Of a stretch of DNA of 13,912 bases, positions 1-8,041 are shown in pieces. The first letter of the stretch is position 1. Each line of letters starts with the position of its first letter. This DNA is from [Leptolyngbya] sp. JSC-1 (GTDB lineage: Bacteria; Cyanobacteriota; Cyanobacteriia; Elainellales; Elainellaceae): positions 1,444,936 through 1,458,847 of the forward strand of contig KL662192.1 in NCBI GenBank assembly GCA_000733415.1, read 5' to 3'. The notes below the pieces were generated by a model. That model did not search any database, was not told the DNA's origin, and saw only the letters and a list, made by a program, of their open reading frames with translations. Made by a program: the position numbers and the translations under genes.

Positions 1-1
1 T

Positions 2-2617
2 TTTAATAATCCTGCCGCGATTGAGTCGATTTTTAGTCGCGTCACGGGTGGTTCAGCCTCACGCATTAATGGCCTGATTCGGGCTAACGGCAGCGCTAAT
101 TTGTTTCTAATTAATCCAAACGGGATTATTTTTGGCCGCAATGCCTCCTTGGCGATTGGTGGGAGCTTTGTGGGTAGCACTGCCGAGCGGATTCGCTTTG
201 CAGATGGGGCAGAATTTAGCGCTGTGAATCCGTCGGCAACGCCGCTGCTGACCGTGAGTTTGCCGGTAGGTTTACAGTTTGGGGGCAATCCCGCGCTGAT
301 TCAAGTGCAGGGACCGGGGCACGGGCTGTTTCTCGATTCGCCGGAAAAACCTACGGTCAACCGCACCAATCGTCCTGCTGGGCTAGCCGTGAATCCGGGA
401 CAAACCTTAGCGCTGGTAGGCGGCAACCTCACCCTAGAGGGCGGCAACCTGACTGCACCGGCAGGCCGGATTGAGCTGGGTAGTGTGGCAGCCGGGGAGG
501 CACGGCTGGTTGTGCTGACTGATCCTCAGGCTCCCCAGAGCTGGCGTTTGGGCTATGCTGGCGTGGAGCAGTTTGGAGATGTGCGGCTGCGGCAGGCGGC
601 TTCGCTTGAAACCAGCGGCAATCGGGGGGGCGCGATTCAGGTGCAGGGGCGCAATATTCAGATCACTGGCACTTCGGCTCTGTTGGCCGATACGCTGGGA
701 GCGGGGGCAGGTGGTTCGCTTAGCCTCAGGGCCAGTGAGGGAATTCAGGTGTCTGGGTTTCGGGTAGGCTCCAGCGGCCCTTTTGTTAGCCGTCTCTCTA
801 CCGATGTGGCAGCCGGTGCAACCGGAGCAGGAGGGCGTGTGTTGCTGGTGACTCCCCGCATCCAGATCGACAATGGCGGCCAGATTTCGAGCGGCACGTT
901 TGGCGGTGGCAATGCGGGAAGTCTGCAGGTTCAAACCACGGCGTTGGAGATCAGCGGTGGTTCACCCATCGGGCCGAGTGGCTTGTTTACTTCAGTTGAA
1001 GCAATAGCCAGCGGCAATGGGGGCAGGTTGACGATTAACGCCGAGCGGCTCCGCCTCACCGATGGGGCGCAAGTTGCAGCCAGTACGTTTGGAGCAGGCG
1101 ATGCAGGTCGAATGGCGGTGCAGGCCAAGCAAGTCGAACTCCAGGGCAATGGCAGCGGTTTGTTTGCCACCGTGGAGCCGGGAGCCAGCGGCAACGGCAA
1201 TACCCTGACCCTGATTGCCGATCAACTGCAAATTCGGGACGGTGCTCAGATCACCACCTTAACGGCTGGGGATGGCAACGCCGGGAATCTAACGGTCCGA
1301 GCCGAGCAGATCGAGTTGGTGGGCGGAACCAGGCAGTTCGCGAGCGGGTTGTCAACTTCGGTAGAACCAGAAGCAACGGGTCGGGGCGGCAGTTTAACCG
1401 TCAGCGCTGGACAACTGCGAATTCGGCAGGGAGGGCAGATTTCAGCAACCACCTTTGGCTCAGGAGCGGCAGGCCAGGTAACAATTCAGGCAGAGCAAAT
1501 CGACGTTAGCGGTGGCACGGCGCAGGGTCCCAGTACAATCGCGGCAGCTTCTATAGCATCTGGAAACGGTGGCAATCTTGTGATCACGACAGACCAATTG
1601 CGCGTGTCAGACGGCGGACAGATTGTGACCGCAACGGCAGGCAGCGGCAACGCCGGCAATTTAACCATCAATGCCTCCGACTCGGTAGCGCTTTCTGGCC
1701 GTACACCCTTTGGTAGCAGTGGCTTGTTTGCCAGTGCCTTAGCAGAAGGGGCAGGCGGCAACCTGAATATCACCACCGAACGCTTGAGCGTTGCAGACGG
1801 AGCGGTAATTAGCGTTAGCAATTTCCCTAGCGGCGATCCGAGCCGACCTCCGGGTCAGGGCGGGGTGGGTAACCTAACGGTGAACGCAAACCAAATTCGC
1901 CTGAATCGAGAAGCTGTATTGACTGCTGATTCTGCTGCAGGTACTCGCGGCAACATTACGCTGCAATCTGATAATATTTTGCTACGACAGCGGAGTACTA
2001 TTACAACAAATGCTATCGGCAACGCTCGTGGTGGTAACATTGCAATTGATACAACGATTTTGGCCGCCGCTGTAAATAGCGACATTACTGCTAATGCTCA
2101 AAATAATTTTGGTGGACAGGTGTTGATCAGGGCTGAAGCTGTTTTGGGAACGCAGGCCCGCCCGCAGTTGACTCGCTTCAGCGACATTACGGCCTCTTCT
2201 GCGTTAGGGCCCCAGTTCAGCGGTACGGTCCAGATCAATGCGCCCGACGTGGACCCTAATCGTGGTCTCGTGCAACTGCCCGCTAACCTGATCGACGCTA
2301 GCAACCAAATCGCTGCTGTTTGTGAGCAGACCGAGGGCAACAGCTTTGTCGTTACCGGGCGCGGCGGTCTGCCGGAAGCGCCAACTCAGCTGTTGCGCGG
2401 TGAAACCATTTGGGAAGACCTGCGGATATCAGAGATGGAACATCGTGGAAGCGCAAGCGAAACTAGCCGAAGTGTGCAGCCTAACCTGAACGAGAACAGG
2501 CTAGTAGAAGCCCAGGGCTGGCGAATCAACGCAACGGGCCAAATCATCTTGCTAGCGTCACCAACGTCATCCCGAATTGCAGTAGACTGTGCCAAGAGAC
2601 AGGATGAGCCAACATGA
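2..2617 (+). CDS. Filamentous haemagglutinin N-terminal domain exoprotein, 5' partial
   Basis: Large secreted beta-helical protein of the two-partner-secretion (TpsA-like) class common in cyanobacteria. The frame is open to the window edge, so the true start and signal peptide are missing. The first candidate start (TTG at 101) lies inside the conserved N-terminal secretion domain: codons before it read FNNPAAIESIFSRV, then NLFLINPNGIIFG and GGSFVGSTA follow, which are hallmark motifs of this domain. About 871 codons are visible. The middle consists of Gly/Ala/Asn-rich repeats of about 61 residues with motifs like GNAGNLTV and DGAQI. The C-terminal part has the motif AAVCEQTEGNSFVVTGRGGLP typical of cyanobacterial members, then EAQGWRINATGQI and a final Cys close to the end. 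The stop overlaps the start of the CHAT gene (ATGA), so the two are probably co-translated. A TpsB-type outer-membrane transporter is not in the window. Substrate or adhesion role is unknown. Confidence 0.9.
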   Translation, partial: FNNPAAIESIFSRVTGGSASRINGLIRANGSANLFLINPNGIIFGRNASLAIGGSFVGSTAERIRFADGAEFSAVNPSATPLLTVSLPVGLQFGGNPALIQVQGPGHGLFLDSPEKPTVNRTNRPAGLAVNPGQTLALVGGNLTLEGGNLTAPAGRIELGSVAAGEARLVVLTDPQAPQSWRLGYAGVEQFGDVRLRQAASLETSGNRGGAIQVQGRNIQITGTSALLADTLGAGAGGSLSLRASEGIQVSGFRVGSSGPFVSRLSTDVAAGATGAGGRVLLVTPRIQIDNGGQISSGTFGGGNAGSLQVQTTALEISGGSPIGPSGLFTSVEAIASGNGGRLTINAERLRLTDGAQVAASTFGAGDAGRMAVQAKQVELQGNGSGLFATVEPGASGNGNTLTLIADQLQIRDGAQITTLTAGDGNAGNLTVRAEQIELVGGTRQFASGLSTSVEPEATGRGGSLTVSAGQLRIRQGGQISATTFGSGAAGQVTIQAEQIDVSGGTAQGPSTIAAASIASGNGGNLVITTDQLRVSDGGQIVTATAGSGNAGNLTINASDSVALSGRTPFGSSGLFASALAEGAGGNLNITTERLSVADGAVISVSNFPSGDPSRPPGQGGVGNLTVNANQIRLNREAVLTADSAAGTRGNITLQSDNILLRQRSTITTNAIGNARGGNIAIDTTILAAAVNSDITANAQNNFGGQVLIRAEAVLGTQARPQLTRFSDITASSALGPQFSGTVQINAPDVDPNRGLVQLPANLIDASNQIAAVCEQTEGNSFVVTGRGGLPEAPTQLLRGETIWEDLRISEMEHRGSASETSRSVQPNLNENRLVEAQGWRINATGQIILLASPTSSRIAVDCAKRQDEPT
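908..1861 (+). repeat. Degenerate tandem ~61-residue repeats in the exoprotein
   Basis: Equivalent G-x-A-G motifs start at nucleotides 908 (GNAG), 1097 (GDAG), 1274 (GNAG), 1463 (GAAG) and 1646 (GNAG), with a diverged G-V-G-N version at 1862. Spacings are 189, 177, 189 and 183 nt, then 216 nt. Each unit has a hydrophobic/hydrophilic alternating strand, a GLF-S/A-V-E-like segment, a G-N-G-G turn and a D-G-A-Q-I-like segment. This fits successive coils of a right-handed beta-helix. DNA identity between units is low, so this is an old protein repeat rather than a recent duplication. Confidence 0.75.
2601..2604 (+). promoter_or_regulatory. Candidate ribosome binding site for the CHAT gene
   Basis: AGGA lies 9 nt upstream of the ATG at 2614, inside the end of the exoprotein gene. 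It supports the ATG in the ATGA stop/start overlap as the real start of the downstream gene. Confidence 0.45.
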
Positions 2618-5451
2618 AACTGCGGCAATGGCTACACTACTTCTCTAATCAGGTCTACAATCGGCTTGGCAGATTTCATTCCCGACAACGGTTGGAGGAA
2701 TGTCTAAAGCGACAATTAAGACTACAGCTAAGATTACAGCTCAGATTACATCTGAGGCTACATCTGAGACTGCCGTTGAGACTACCGTTGAGCCAACGGT
2801 CGAGGTATCAAAGCCGTGGCTTGGTAATTCTGGCCGTTTTCACCTTTCTTTGTGTGTTCCAACCCTTTTCCATCTCCTGGCCTCTGGTCGCTACGCCAAC
2901 TCATCGCGTCGATGCTTCGTTTTTGGCAGCTCAGTTGCATCTCTCAGAGCCAGAACCCGATGCCTACGCTACGCAAACCACAGCAGACTCGCCGATCGAA
3001 CCCCTGATTGAACAGGGACGGCAATACTACCAGGCAGGCCAATACGCAGACGCCATCACGCTCTGGCAGCAGTCCTTGACCGCCGCCCAGAACGCCGATG
3101 ATTCCCTCCAACAGGCGCGATGTTTCAACTATTTGGCGCTGGCCTATCTGAAGCTAGCCGATTGGCAACGAGCCGAGCAGGCGATTGCTGAGAGTAGGCA
3201 GCGGCTGACCCCTCAGACGAACCCGCAGCTTCTAGCCCAGGTGCTCAACACGCAGGGACAGGTGCAGTTGGGGCTGGGGCAGCCGGAAGCGGCTCTGGCG
3301 AGCTGGCAACAGGCCGAAACCTACTACGCCGCTGCCCAGGATCTGCAGGGACAGATCGGCAGCCAGATCAACCAAGCCCAAGCGTTACAGACCCTGGGGC
3401 TATATCGCCGTGCCCAACGTTTACTTGAAGCGATCAACCAGCGCTTGCAGACCCAACCTGATTCGCCGCTGAAGGCGCTGGGGCTGAGTAGTCTGGGCAC
3501 TGTTCTACAGGTTGCGGGTAACTTGACCGAGTCCCAGCAGGTGTTGCAGCAGAGTTTAGCCATTGCCGAACAGCTGGACATGCGAGCACAACTCAGCGAT
3601 ATCCAGTTCAGTTTGGCCAACACCCTGCGCAGTCTACAGTCCACCCCAGAAGCCCTCCAGCTCTATCAACAGGCTGCCAATACGGCCCTCACCCCAGTTG
3701 GACGACTCCAGTCCCAGCTCAATCGCCTCAGCCTGCTGCTCGACACCCAGCAAAATGTCGCGGCCCAAATGCTCGCGGCTCAGATCCTGTCCGACGACCC
3801 GGACAATCCGCTCCAGCTCAATCGCCTTCCCCCCAGTCGGGATGCCGTCTACCTGCAAGTCAACTTCGCCTCCCAGTTAGGCCAATTGGCCGCCAGATTG
3901 CCCCAAGCCGACGTCCAAGCCGATGCCCAGGCTAACGCTCAAACCGTGACCCAAACCGCCGCTCAAATCCTGATGCGCACGATTCAGCAGGCGCAAAGTC
4001 TATCCGACCCGCGGGCCGAATCCTATGCCGTCGGTCAGTTGGCCCACCTCTATGAGCAAACTCAACAGTGGCAGACGGCCCAAACCCTCAGCCAACGGGC
4101 ACTGCTGCTGGCGCAATCGGTCAACGCGGATGATATTGCCTATCGCTGGCAATGGCAGCTAGGGCGAATTTTGAAACAAAGCGACCCCCCAGCCGCTAAG
4201 GCTGTCTACAGCGAAGCTCTGCAAACCTTAAACCTGATCCGGCGAGATTTACTGTCTACCCATCCGGAATTCCAGGTCTCGTTTCGCAGTGATGTTGAGC
4301 CACTTTACCGTGAGCTGGTGGACCTGTTGGTGCAGCCGGATGCTAGCCCTGCTGATTTGCAGCTAGCCCGCGAAGCCATCGAAGCCCTGCGCATCGCCGA
4401 ACTAGAAAACTTCTTTCGCTCTGCCTGTATTGAACCGGCCCAGCAAATCGACAGCATCGATCCAACCGCCGCCATTTTCTATCCAATTTTGCTGCCCAAT
4501 CAGCTTTTGGTGATTACGTCGCTGCCCGACCAACCCCTGCGTTATCATGTGGCCCCCGTGTCGCAAACCGAAGTCGAGCGCGTTGTGGAAACCTTTCGCC
4601 GACGGTTGATTTTGCCCTACACCTCGGATCAGGAAATTCAAGAGCTAGCCCAGCAACTCTACAGCTGGATGATTCAACCCATGGCGGCCACACTGCGCGA
4701 AAACCAGATTCAAACGCTGGTGTTTGTGCAGGATGGGGCACTGCAATCGATTCCGATGGCGGCTCTCTATGACGGTGAGCGCTACCTGATTGAAACCTAC
4801 AGCATTGCGCTTACCCCCGGCCTGCGTTTGTTTGGACCAAAGCCGCTAGAGCAAGTTGCCTTAACGGCTGTGACGGCAGGCTTAACCGAATCGCGTCATA
4901 GCTTTGAACCACTGGAATTCGTCGAAGTTGAACTCACCCAAATTCGCTCTGCCATTCCTGGCGATATCCTGCTGAATCAAGACTTTACCAGCTCTAGCCT
5001 CTCTAAGACGATCAATGCTTCTGCGGCTCCCATTCTGCACATTGCTACTCACGGGCAGTTTAGCTCGCAGTCGGATCAAACCTTTATCTTGGCCTGGGAT
5101 CAGCCGATTACGGTGAGTCGATTTAGCCAACTGCTACAAGCGAGACAAGAGCGGCCCAACACGCTGGAGCTGCTAGTGCTGAGCGCCTGTGAAACTGCTA
5201 TCGGAGACAAACGCGCTGCCTTGGGCTTGGCGGGCATGGCTGTGCAGTCGGGTGCTCGCAGTACATTGGCCTCCCTTTGGCTGATTGACGATGAATCCAC
5301 ACCGCTGTTGATGACGCAATTTTATCAAGAGCTGAAAACTGGCCTCAGCAGAGCTGCTGCCCTACGCCAGGCCCAGTTACGTCTGTTACAAGGACCGTAT
5401 CGACACCCCCGCTTTTGGGCGGCGTTTGTCTTGTTGGGCAACTGGCGCTAA
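2614..5451 (+). CDS. TPR-CHAT domain protein with N-terminal membrane anchor
   Basis: The 945-residue product has, in order: a basic N-terminus; a leucine/arginine tract with a four-residue period (about 34-59); one hydrophobic segment (about 69-89, VILAVFTFLCVF) acting as signal anchor or signal peptide; tetratricopeptide-like helical repeats (about 126-560; e.g. GRQYYQAGQYADAITLWQQ); and a C-terminal CHAT (caspase HetF-associated with TPRs) domain (about 640-945). The CHAT catalytic pair is visible: His813 in HIATHGQF and Cys859 in LSACETAIGD. The end, AAFVLLGNWR, is typical of the family. The domain is therefore probably an active clan-CD cysteine peptidase, with the TPRs as a partner-binding or sensing scaffold, on the periplasmic side if the hydrophobic segment exports it. 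The 4-bp overlap with the haemagglutinin gene suggests a shared role such as processing, quality control or export of that exoprotein; this is inference. Family assignment is strong, substrate unknown. Confidence 0.92.
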   Translation: MKLRQWLHYFSNQVYNRLGRFHSRQRLEECLKRQLRLQLRLQLRLHLRLHLRLPLRLPLSQRSRYQSRGLVILAVFTFLCVFQPFSISWPLVATPTHRVDASFLAAQLHLSEPEPDAYATQTTADSPIEPLIEQGRQYYQAGQYADAITLWQQSLTAAQNADDSLQQARCFNYLALAYLKLADWQRAEQAIAESRQRLTPQTNPQLLAQVLNTQGQVQLGLGQPEAALASWQQAETYYAAAQDLQGQIGSQINQAQALQTLGLYRRAQRLLEAINQRLQTQPDSPLKALGLSSLGTVLQVAGNLTESQQVLQQSLAIAEQLDMRAQLSDIQFSLANTLRSLQSTPEALQLYQQAANTALTPVGRLQSQLNRLSLLLDTQQNVAAQMLAAQILSDDPDNPLQLNRLPPSRDAVYLQVNFASQLGQLAARLPQADVQADAQANAQTVTQTAAQILMRTIQQAQSLSDPRAESYAVGQLAHLYEQTQQWQTAQTLSQRALLLAQSVNADDIAYRWQWQLGRILKQSDPPAAKAVYSEALQTLNLIRRDLLSTHPEFQVSFRSDVEPLYRELVDLLVQPDASPADLQLAREAIEALRIAELENFFRSACIEPAQQIDSIDPTAAIFYPILLPNQLLVITSLPDQPLRYHVAPVSQTEVERVVETFRRRLILPYTSDQEIQELAQQLYSWMIQPMAATLRENQIQTLVFVQDGALQSIPMAALYDGERYLIETYSIALTPGLRLFGPKPLEQVALTAVTAGLTESRHSFEPLEFVEVELTQIRSAIPGDILLNQDFTSSSLSKTINASAAPILHIATHGQFSSQSDQTFILAWDQPITVSRFSQLLQARQERPNTLELLVLSACETAIGDKRAALGLAGMAVQSGARSTLASLWLIDDESTPLLMTQFYQELKTGLSRAAALRQAQLRLLQGPYRHPRFWAAFVLLGNWR
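2713..2792 (+). repeat. 12-bp tandem repeat encoding Q/H/P-L-R-L units
   Basis: Six full 12-nt units and most of a seventh encode QLRL, QLRL, QLRL, HLRL, HLRL, PLRL, PLS in the N-terminus of the CHAT protein. The pattern is CAx/CCG-(T/C)Tx-AGx-(T/C)Tx. The tract sits just before the hydrophobic anchor and looks like a slippage-prone insertion in the cytosolic N-tail. It is absent from the usual family layout as I know it. Confidence 0.75.
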
Positions 5452-5611
5452 GCAATAGTTGCTGGCTTGTTTTTGCTTGAGTATCTGTACCATTCAATTA
5501 CAGCCTTTTTCAGGCTAGTGAAGTCCGAAAAAACGGGGTGCCAGCGCCCCTGCGTGGGGGCAAAGTCCCCACATCCCCCATACCTCACCTATGGTGTCCA
5601 CACAAGTCGAA
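5452..5611. other. Intergenic region with hairpins after the CHAT gene
   Basis: No gene is seen here. Two inverted repeats are visible. A weak one (AGCCT, loop TTTTC, AGGCT at 5502-5516) lies 50 bp after the CHAT stop, and a stronger one has a 6-bp stem GTGGGG/CCCCAC with a 7-nt loop at 5554-5572. Neither is followed by a clear T-tract, so termination after the CHAT gene is possible but not shown. The second hairpin belongs to a G/C-rich palindromic stretch of the kind scattered between cyanobacterial genes. Confidence 0.4.
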
Positions 5612-5753
5612 GATCTCCCCTAACCCCCCTTAAGTAAAGGGGGGAACCGTAGGCGAAGCCTGGGCGCAGCCCATACCAAACCGGGATTGAAGTCCCCCTT
5701 GATCTACGCCGAAGGCGCATCCCCGTAGGGGTTTAGGGGGATTGAGGGAGATC
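5612..5753. repeat. MITE-like palindromic intergenic element
   Basis: The ends are inverted: GATCTCCC at 5612-5619 and GGGAGATC at 5746-5753, with further imperfect pairing inward (TAACCCCCCT against AGGGGGATTG). Inside are nested hairpins: CCCCCCTT/AAGGGGGG with a 5-nt loop (5624-5644), CCCCCT/AGGGGG (5693-5698 with 5735-5740), and CCCC-GTA-GGGG (5721-5731). There is no coding capacity. Such elements are common as dispersed non-autonomous repeats in cyanobacterial genomes. It lies just upstream of a truncated Uma2 gene. Copy number cannot be judged from one window. Confidence 0.55.
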
Positions 5754-5770
5754 ACCCCTTGCATTGAGTC

Positions 5771-5778
5771 GCGATCGC
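5771..5778. other. HIP1 octamer palindrome
   Basis: GCGATCGC is the highly iterated palindrome over-represented in many cyanobacterial genomes. It is the one perfect copy I found in the window and supports a cyanobacterial origin. Confidence 0.6.
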
Positions 5779-5834
5779 CCTCCGGGCGGTGCGGAGCACC
5801 ATCGAGATCTGTGTGCACGGTAGCCATACCTCAT

Positions 5835-6242
5835 ATGAGTGAAAAACGCTGTAAGTCAAATGATTGGATAGGCTCAAATCCTGCAACCACATTCGAGGCG
5901 ACGACAACGGACGCGATTCCTTGGGGAACTAGAATCATCGATTTGGAACAATACCCACTTCCTAATCTAGTGATTGAAATATCTGACATCTCTCTTGGCG
6001 ATGATTTGGGGGCAAAACGATTCCGGTACGAGGAGTTGGGCATTCCTGAATATTGGATTGTGAATGAAGCTGTGAGAATTCTGGCGTTTGCAATTGCGGC
6101 TGATGGCAGTATTCGCCATATTCGCGAATCGCAGGTGTTACTGGGCTTAAAGCTAGAGATTTTGGAGCAGGCACTTCAGCGCAGCCGTCAGGAAAATCAG
6201 TCAGCTACGACGGCCTGGTTGATCGAGCAATTGCGGGCTTAG
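5835..6242 (+). pseudogene. 5'-truncated Uma2 family (DUF820) putative endonuclease
   Basis: The 135 codons from ATG 5835 match only the C-terminal two thirds of an Uma2 protein, a PD-(D/E)XK-like fold predicted to be nuclease-related and usually about 190-220 residues long. Visible family motifs are FEATTTD, PLPNLVIEISD (Glu48), DDLGAKRFRYEELG (Lys61), IPEYWIVN and the tail ATTAWLIEQLRA. The usual Asp of PLPDLV is Asn44 here. The normal N-terminal part is missing. The frame stays open back to 5742, but those codons are palindromic repeat DNA and show no Uma2 similarity. ATG 5835 has no convincing ribosome site. It converges on the ABC genes with 11 bp between stops. It is most likely a relic left by a rearrangement near the adjacent element. 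A short expressed derivative cannot be excluded. Confidence 0.75.
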
Positions 6243-6253
6243 TGCGGCTTGTC

Positions 6254-8041
6254 TCACTTGATTGAAACCGTTGTTCCATCTCCTAATTGCAGTGCATACA
6301 GATTGGCATATACTCCACCTTTCGTAATCAATTCTGCGTGCGTTCCTCGTTCTATAATCTGCCCTTGTTGAATCACCAACACCTGATCGGCTTGCGTCAC
6401 GGTGCTGAGTCGGTGAGCAATTACAAAGCTAGTGCGTCCCCGCAACAAACGACTGATCGCGTCCTGTACAAGCGCTTCGGTGCGTGTGTCAATGCTGCTG
6501 GTTGCTTCATCGAGAATCAAAATGCGCGGATTGATCAACACAGCACGGGCAATACTGACGAGTTGGCGTTGACCTTGACTGAGGGGAGCACCCCGTTCTC
6601 CCAACTGAGTCGCATAGCCTTGGGGCAGCGAGCGGATGAATTCGTGCACATTGGCCAACTGGGCGGCAGCCTCGATCTCGGCTTGGCTGGCGTCCGGTCT
6701 ACCGAAGGCGATATTTTCGGCCACCGTGCCGCTAAACAGAAGGTTATCTTGCAAAACAATTCCCATCTGGCGGCGCAGACTCGCCTGGGTCACGTCTCGG
6801 ACATCGATGCCGTCAATTTTCACGGCTCCGCTAGTGACATCATAGAAGCGCAGAATTAGATTAATAATCGTGCTTTTTCCGGCTCCGGTTGGTCCCACCA
6901 ACGCAATCATTTGCCCTGCTTGCGCCTCTAGATTCACCTGTTTCAGCACTAGCTGGGATCGGCTGTAGCCAAAGGACACCTGTTCAAATGTAACGGTGCC
7001 TTGAATTGGCGGCATGGTGATCGCATTGGGGGCGTCATTCAACTGCGAGGGTTCATCTAATAGGAAAAAGATGCGTTCTAGTCCGGCTAGGGCCGACTGG
7101 GCCTGAGTATAAAACTGACTGAGGATTTGAATCGGACGGAAGAAAAGCTGGACATAGATCAGGAACGCCGTCATGACTCCCACGGTTGCGGCTCCGGTCA
7201 CGGCCAGATAGCCACCATAGGCCAAAACGGCGGCGGTTGCTAGGGTATTGAGAAAGTCGATCGACGGTAGGAAGGCGGCGGTAATTGCCACGGCCTGCAC
7301 ATTGGCATCGCGATTAGCGGCATTGACTGACTCAAATTCCTCGATGTTCATTTCGACTCGGTTAAAGGCTTGCGCTTCCCGGACGCTGGTGATTCCTTCT
7401 TCTAAGCGAGTTGAGAGTTCGCCGATGGTTTTGCGGGTGACGCGGAATCTGGCTCTGGCCCAGCGCGAAAATAATCCGGTGGTAAAAATCATCAAGGGTA
7501 CAACTAGATTACTGAGCAGACCAAGCTGGAAATTTATCGAGAACATAGCGATGATGATCCCGACTAAGCTGAATAAATTTCCCAGCATTTGAGCTACCGT
7601 CAAGCCAAACGCCTGATTGACCGTATTGACGTCGTTCAGCAGGCGGCTCATCAAATCTCCGGCTTCGCTGCGGTCAAAAAAGCTAATCGGCAAACTTTGA
7701 ATCTTCGTGAAAATATCCTGCCGCAGTTGAGCCAGCGTTCGCTGCATAATCGAACCAACCCGCAGAATTTGGCCTCGGATTGCCCAAATACCGAGGAAGT
7801 AGATCAGAACGAGTCCCCCTAGCATCAACATCAGTCCAGACAAATTTCCCGGCACAATCAAGTTGTCGATTGACCAACCAATCAAAAACGGCCCAATCGA
7901 CTGAGTGACTGCTCCGGTGGCGACTAGCAGAATGGCAATTGGAATTTCTCGGCGATAGGGACGGAAATATTGCAAGAAACGTTGCAGTGTCGGCAGCTGC
8001 TGTCCAGCTTTTTGGTCTGATGCCACCACAGGTGCTCTCAT
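6254..8041 (-). CDS. ABC exporter half-transporter, canonical-ATPase subunit (TM288-like)
   Basis: This 595-residue half-transporter fuses a type IV (type I exporter) membrane domain (about 30-320, six hydrophobic segments, e.g. IPIAILLVATGAV and LVGIIIAMFSI) to an ATPase domain (about 345-590). The ATPase has Walker A GPTGAGKST (383-391), Q-loop Gln431, signature LSQGQ (487-491, Gln in place of the usual Gly), Walker B ILILD (507-511), catalytic Glu512, D-loop SSID and switch His543. Canonical catalytic residues with a deviant LSQGQ signature are what heterodimeric exporters such as Thermotoga TM288 show. It therefore pairs with the overlapping upstream gene, whose stop it overlaps by 4 bp, in the inner membrane. 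Likely substrates are lipids, drugs or peptides, but the sequence does not say which. The ATG at 8041 is supported by a good ribosome site. Confidence 0.95.
   Translation of the reverse strand: MRAPVVASDQKAGQQLPTLQRFLQYFRPYRREIPIAILLVATGAVTQSIGPFLIGWSIDNLIVPGNLSGLMLMLGGLVLIYFLGIWAIRGQILRVGSIMQRTLAQLRQDIFTKIQSLPISFFDRSEAGDLMSRLLNDVNTVNQAFGLTVAQMLGNLFSLVGIIIAMFSINFQLGLLSNLVVPLMIFTTGLFSRWARARFRVTRKTIGELSTRLEEGITSVREAQAFNRVEMNIEEFESVNAANRDANVQAVAITAAFLPSIDFLNTLATAAVLAYGGYLAVTGAATVGVMTAFLIYVQLFFRPIQILSQFYTQAQSALAGLERIFFLLDEPSQLNDAPNAITMPPIQGTVTFEQVSFGYSRSQLVLKQVNLEAQAGQMIALVGPTGAGKSTIINLILRFYDVTSGAVKIDGIDVRDVTQASLRRQMGIVLQDNLLFSGTVAENIAFGRPDASQAEIEAAAQLANVHEFIRSLPQGYATQLGERGAPLSQGQRQLVSIARAVLINPRILILDEATSSIDTRTEALVQDAISRLLRGRTSFVIAHRLSTVTQADQVLVIQQGQIIERGTHAELITKGGVYANLYALQLGDGTTVSIK

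Noticed and set aside
434..934. A long minus-strand frame opposite the haemagglutinin gene.
   Set aside because: It is antisense to a clearly homologous coding region with high GC at third positions; no family features.
2700..3011. Plus-strand frame rich in Thr/Lys/Glu overlapping the start of the CHAT gene.
   Set aside because: Its regular composition is only the out-of-frame reading of the 12-bp repeat tract; it lies wholly within the CHAT frame.
5630..5827. A minus-strand frame of about 65 codons in the intergenic region.
   Set aside because: It consists of the palindromic repeat element and its flank, with no protein features.
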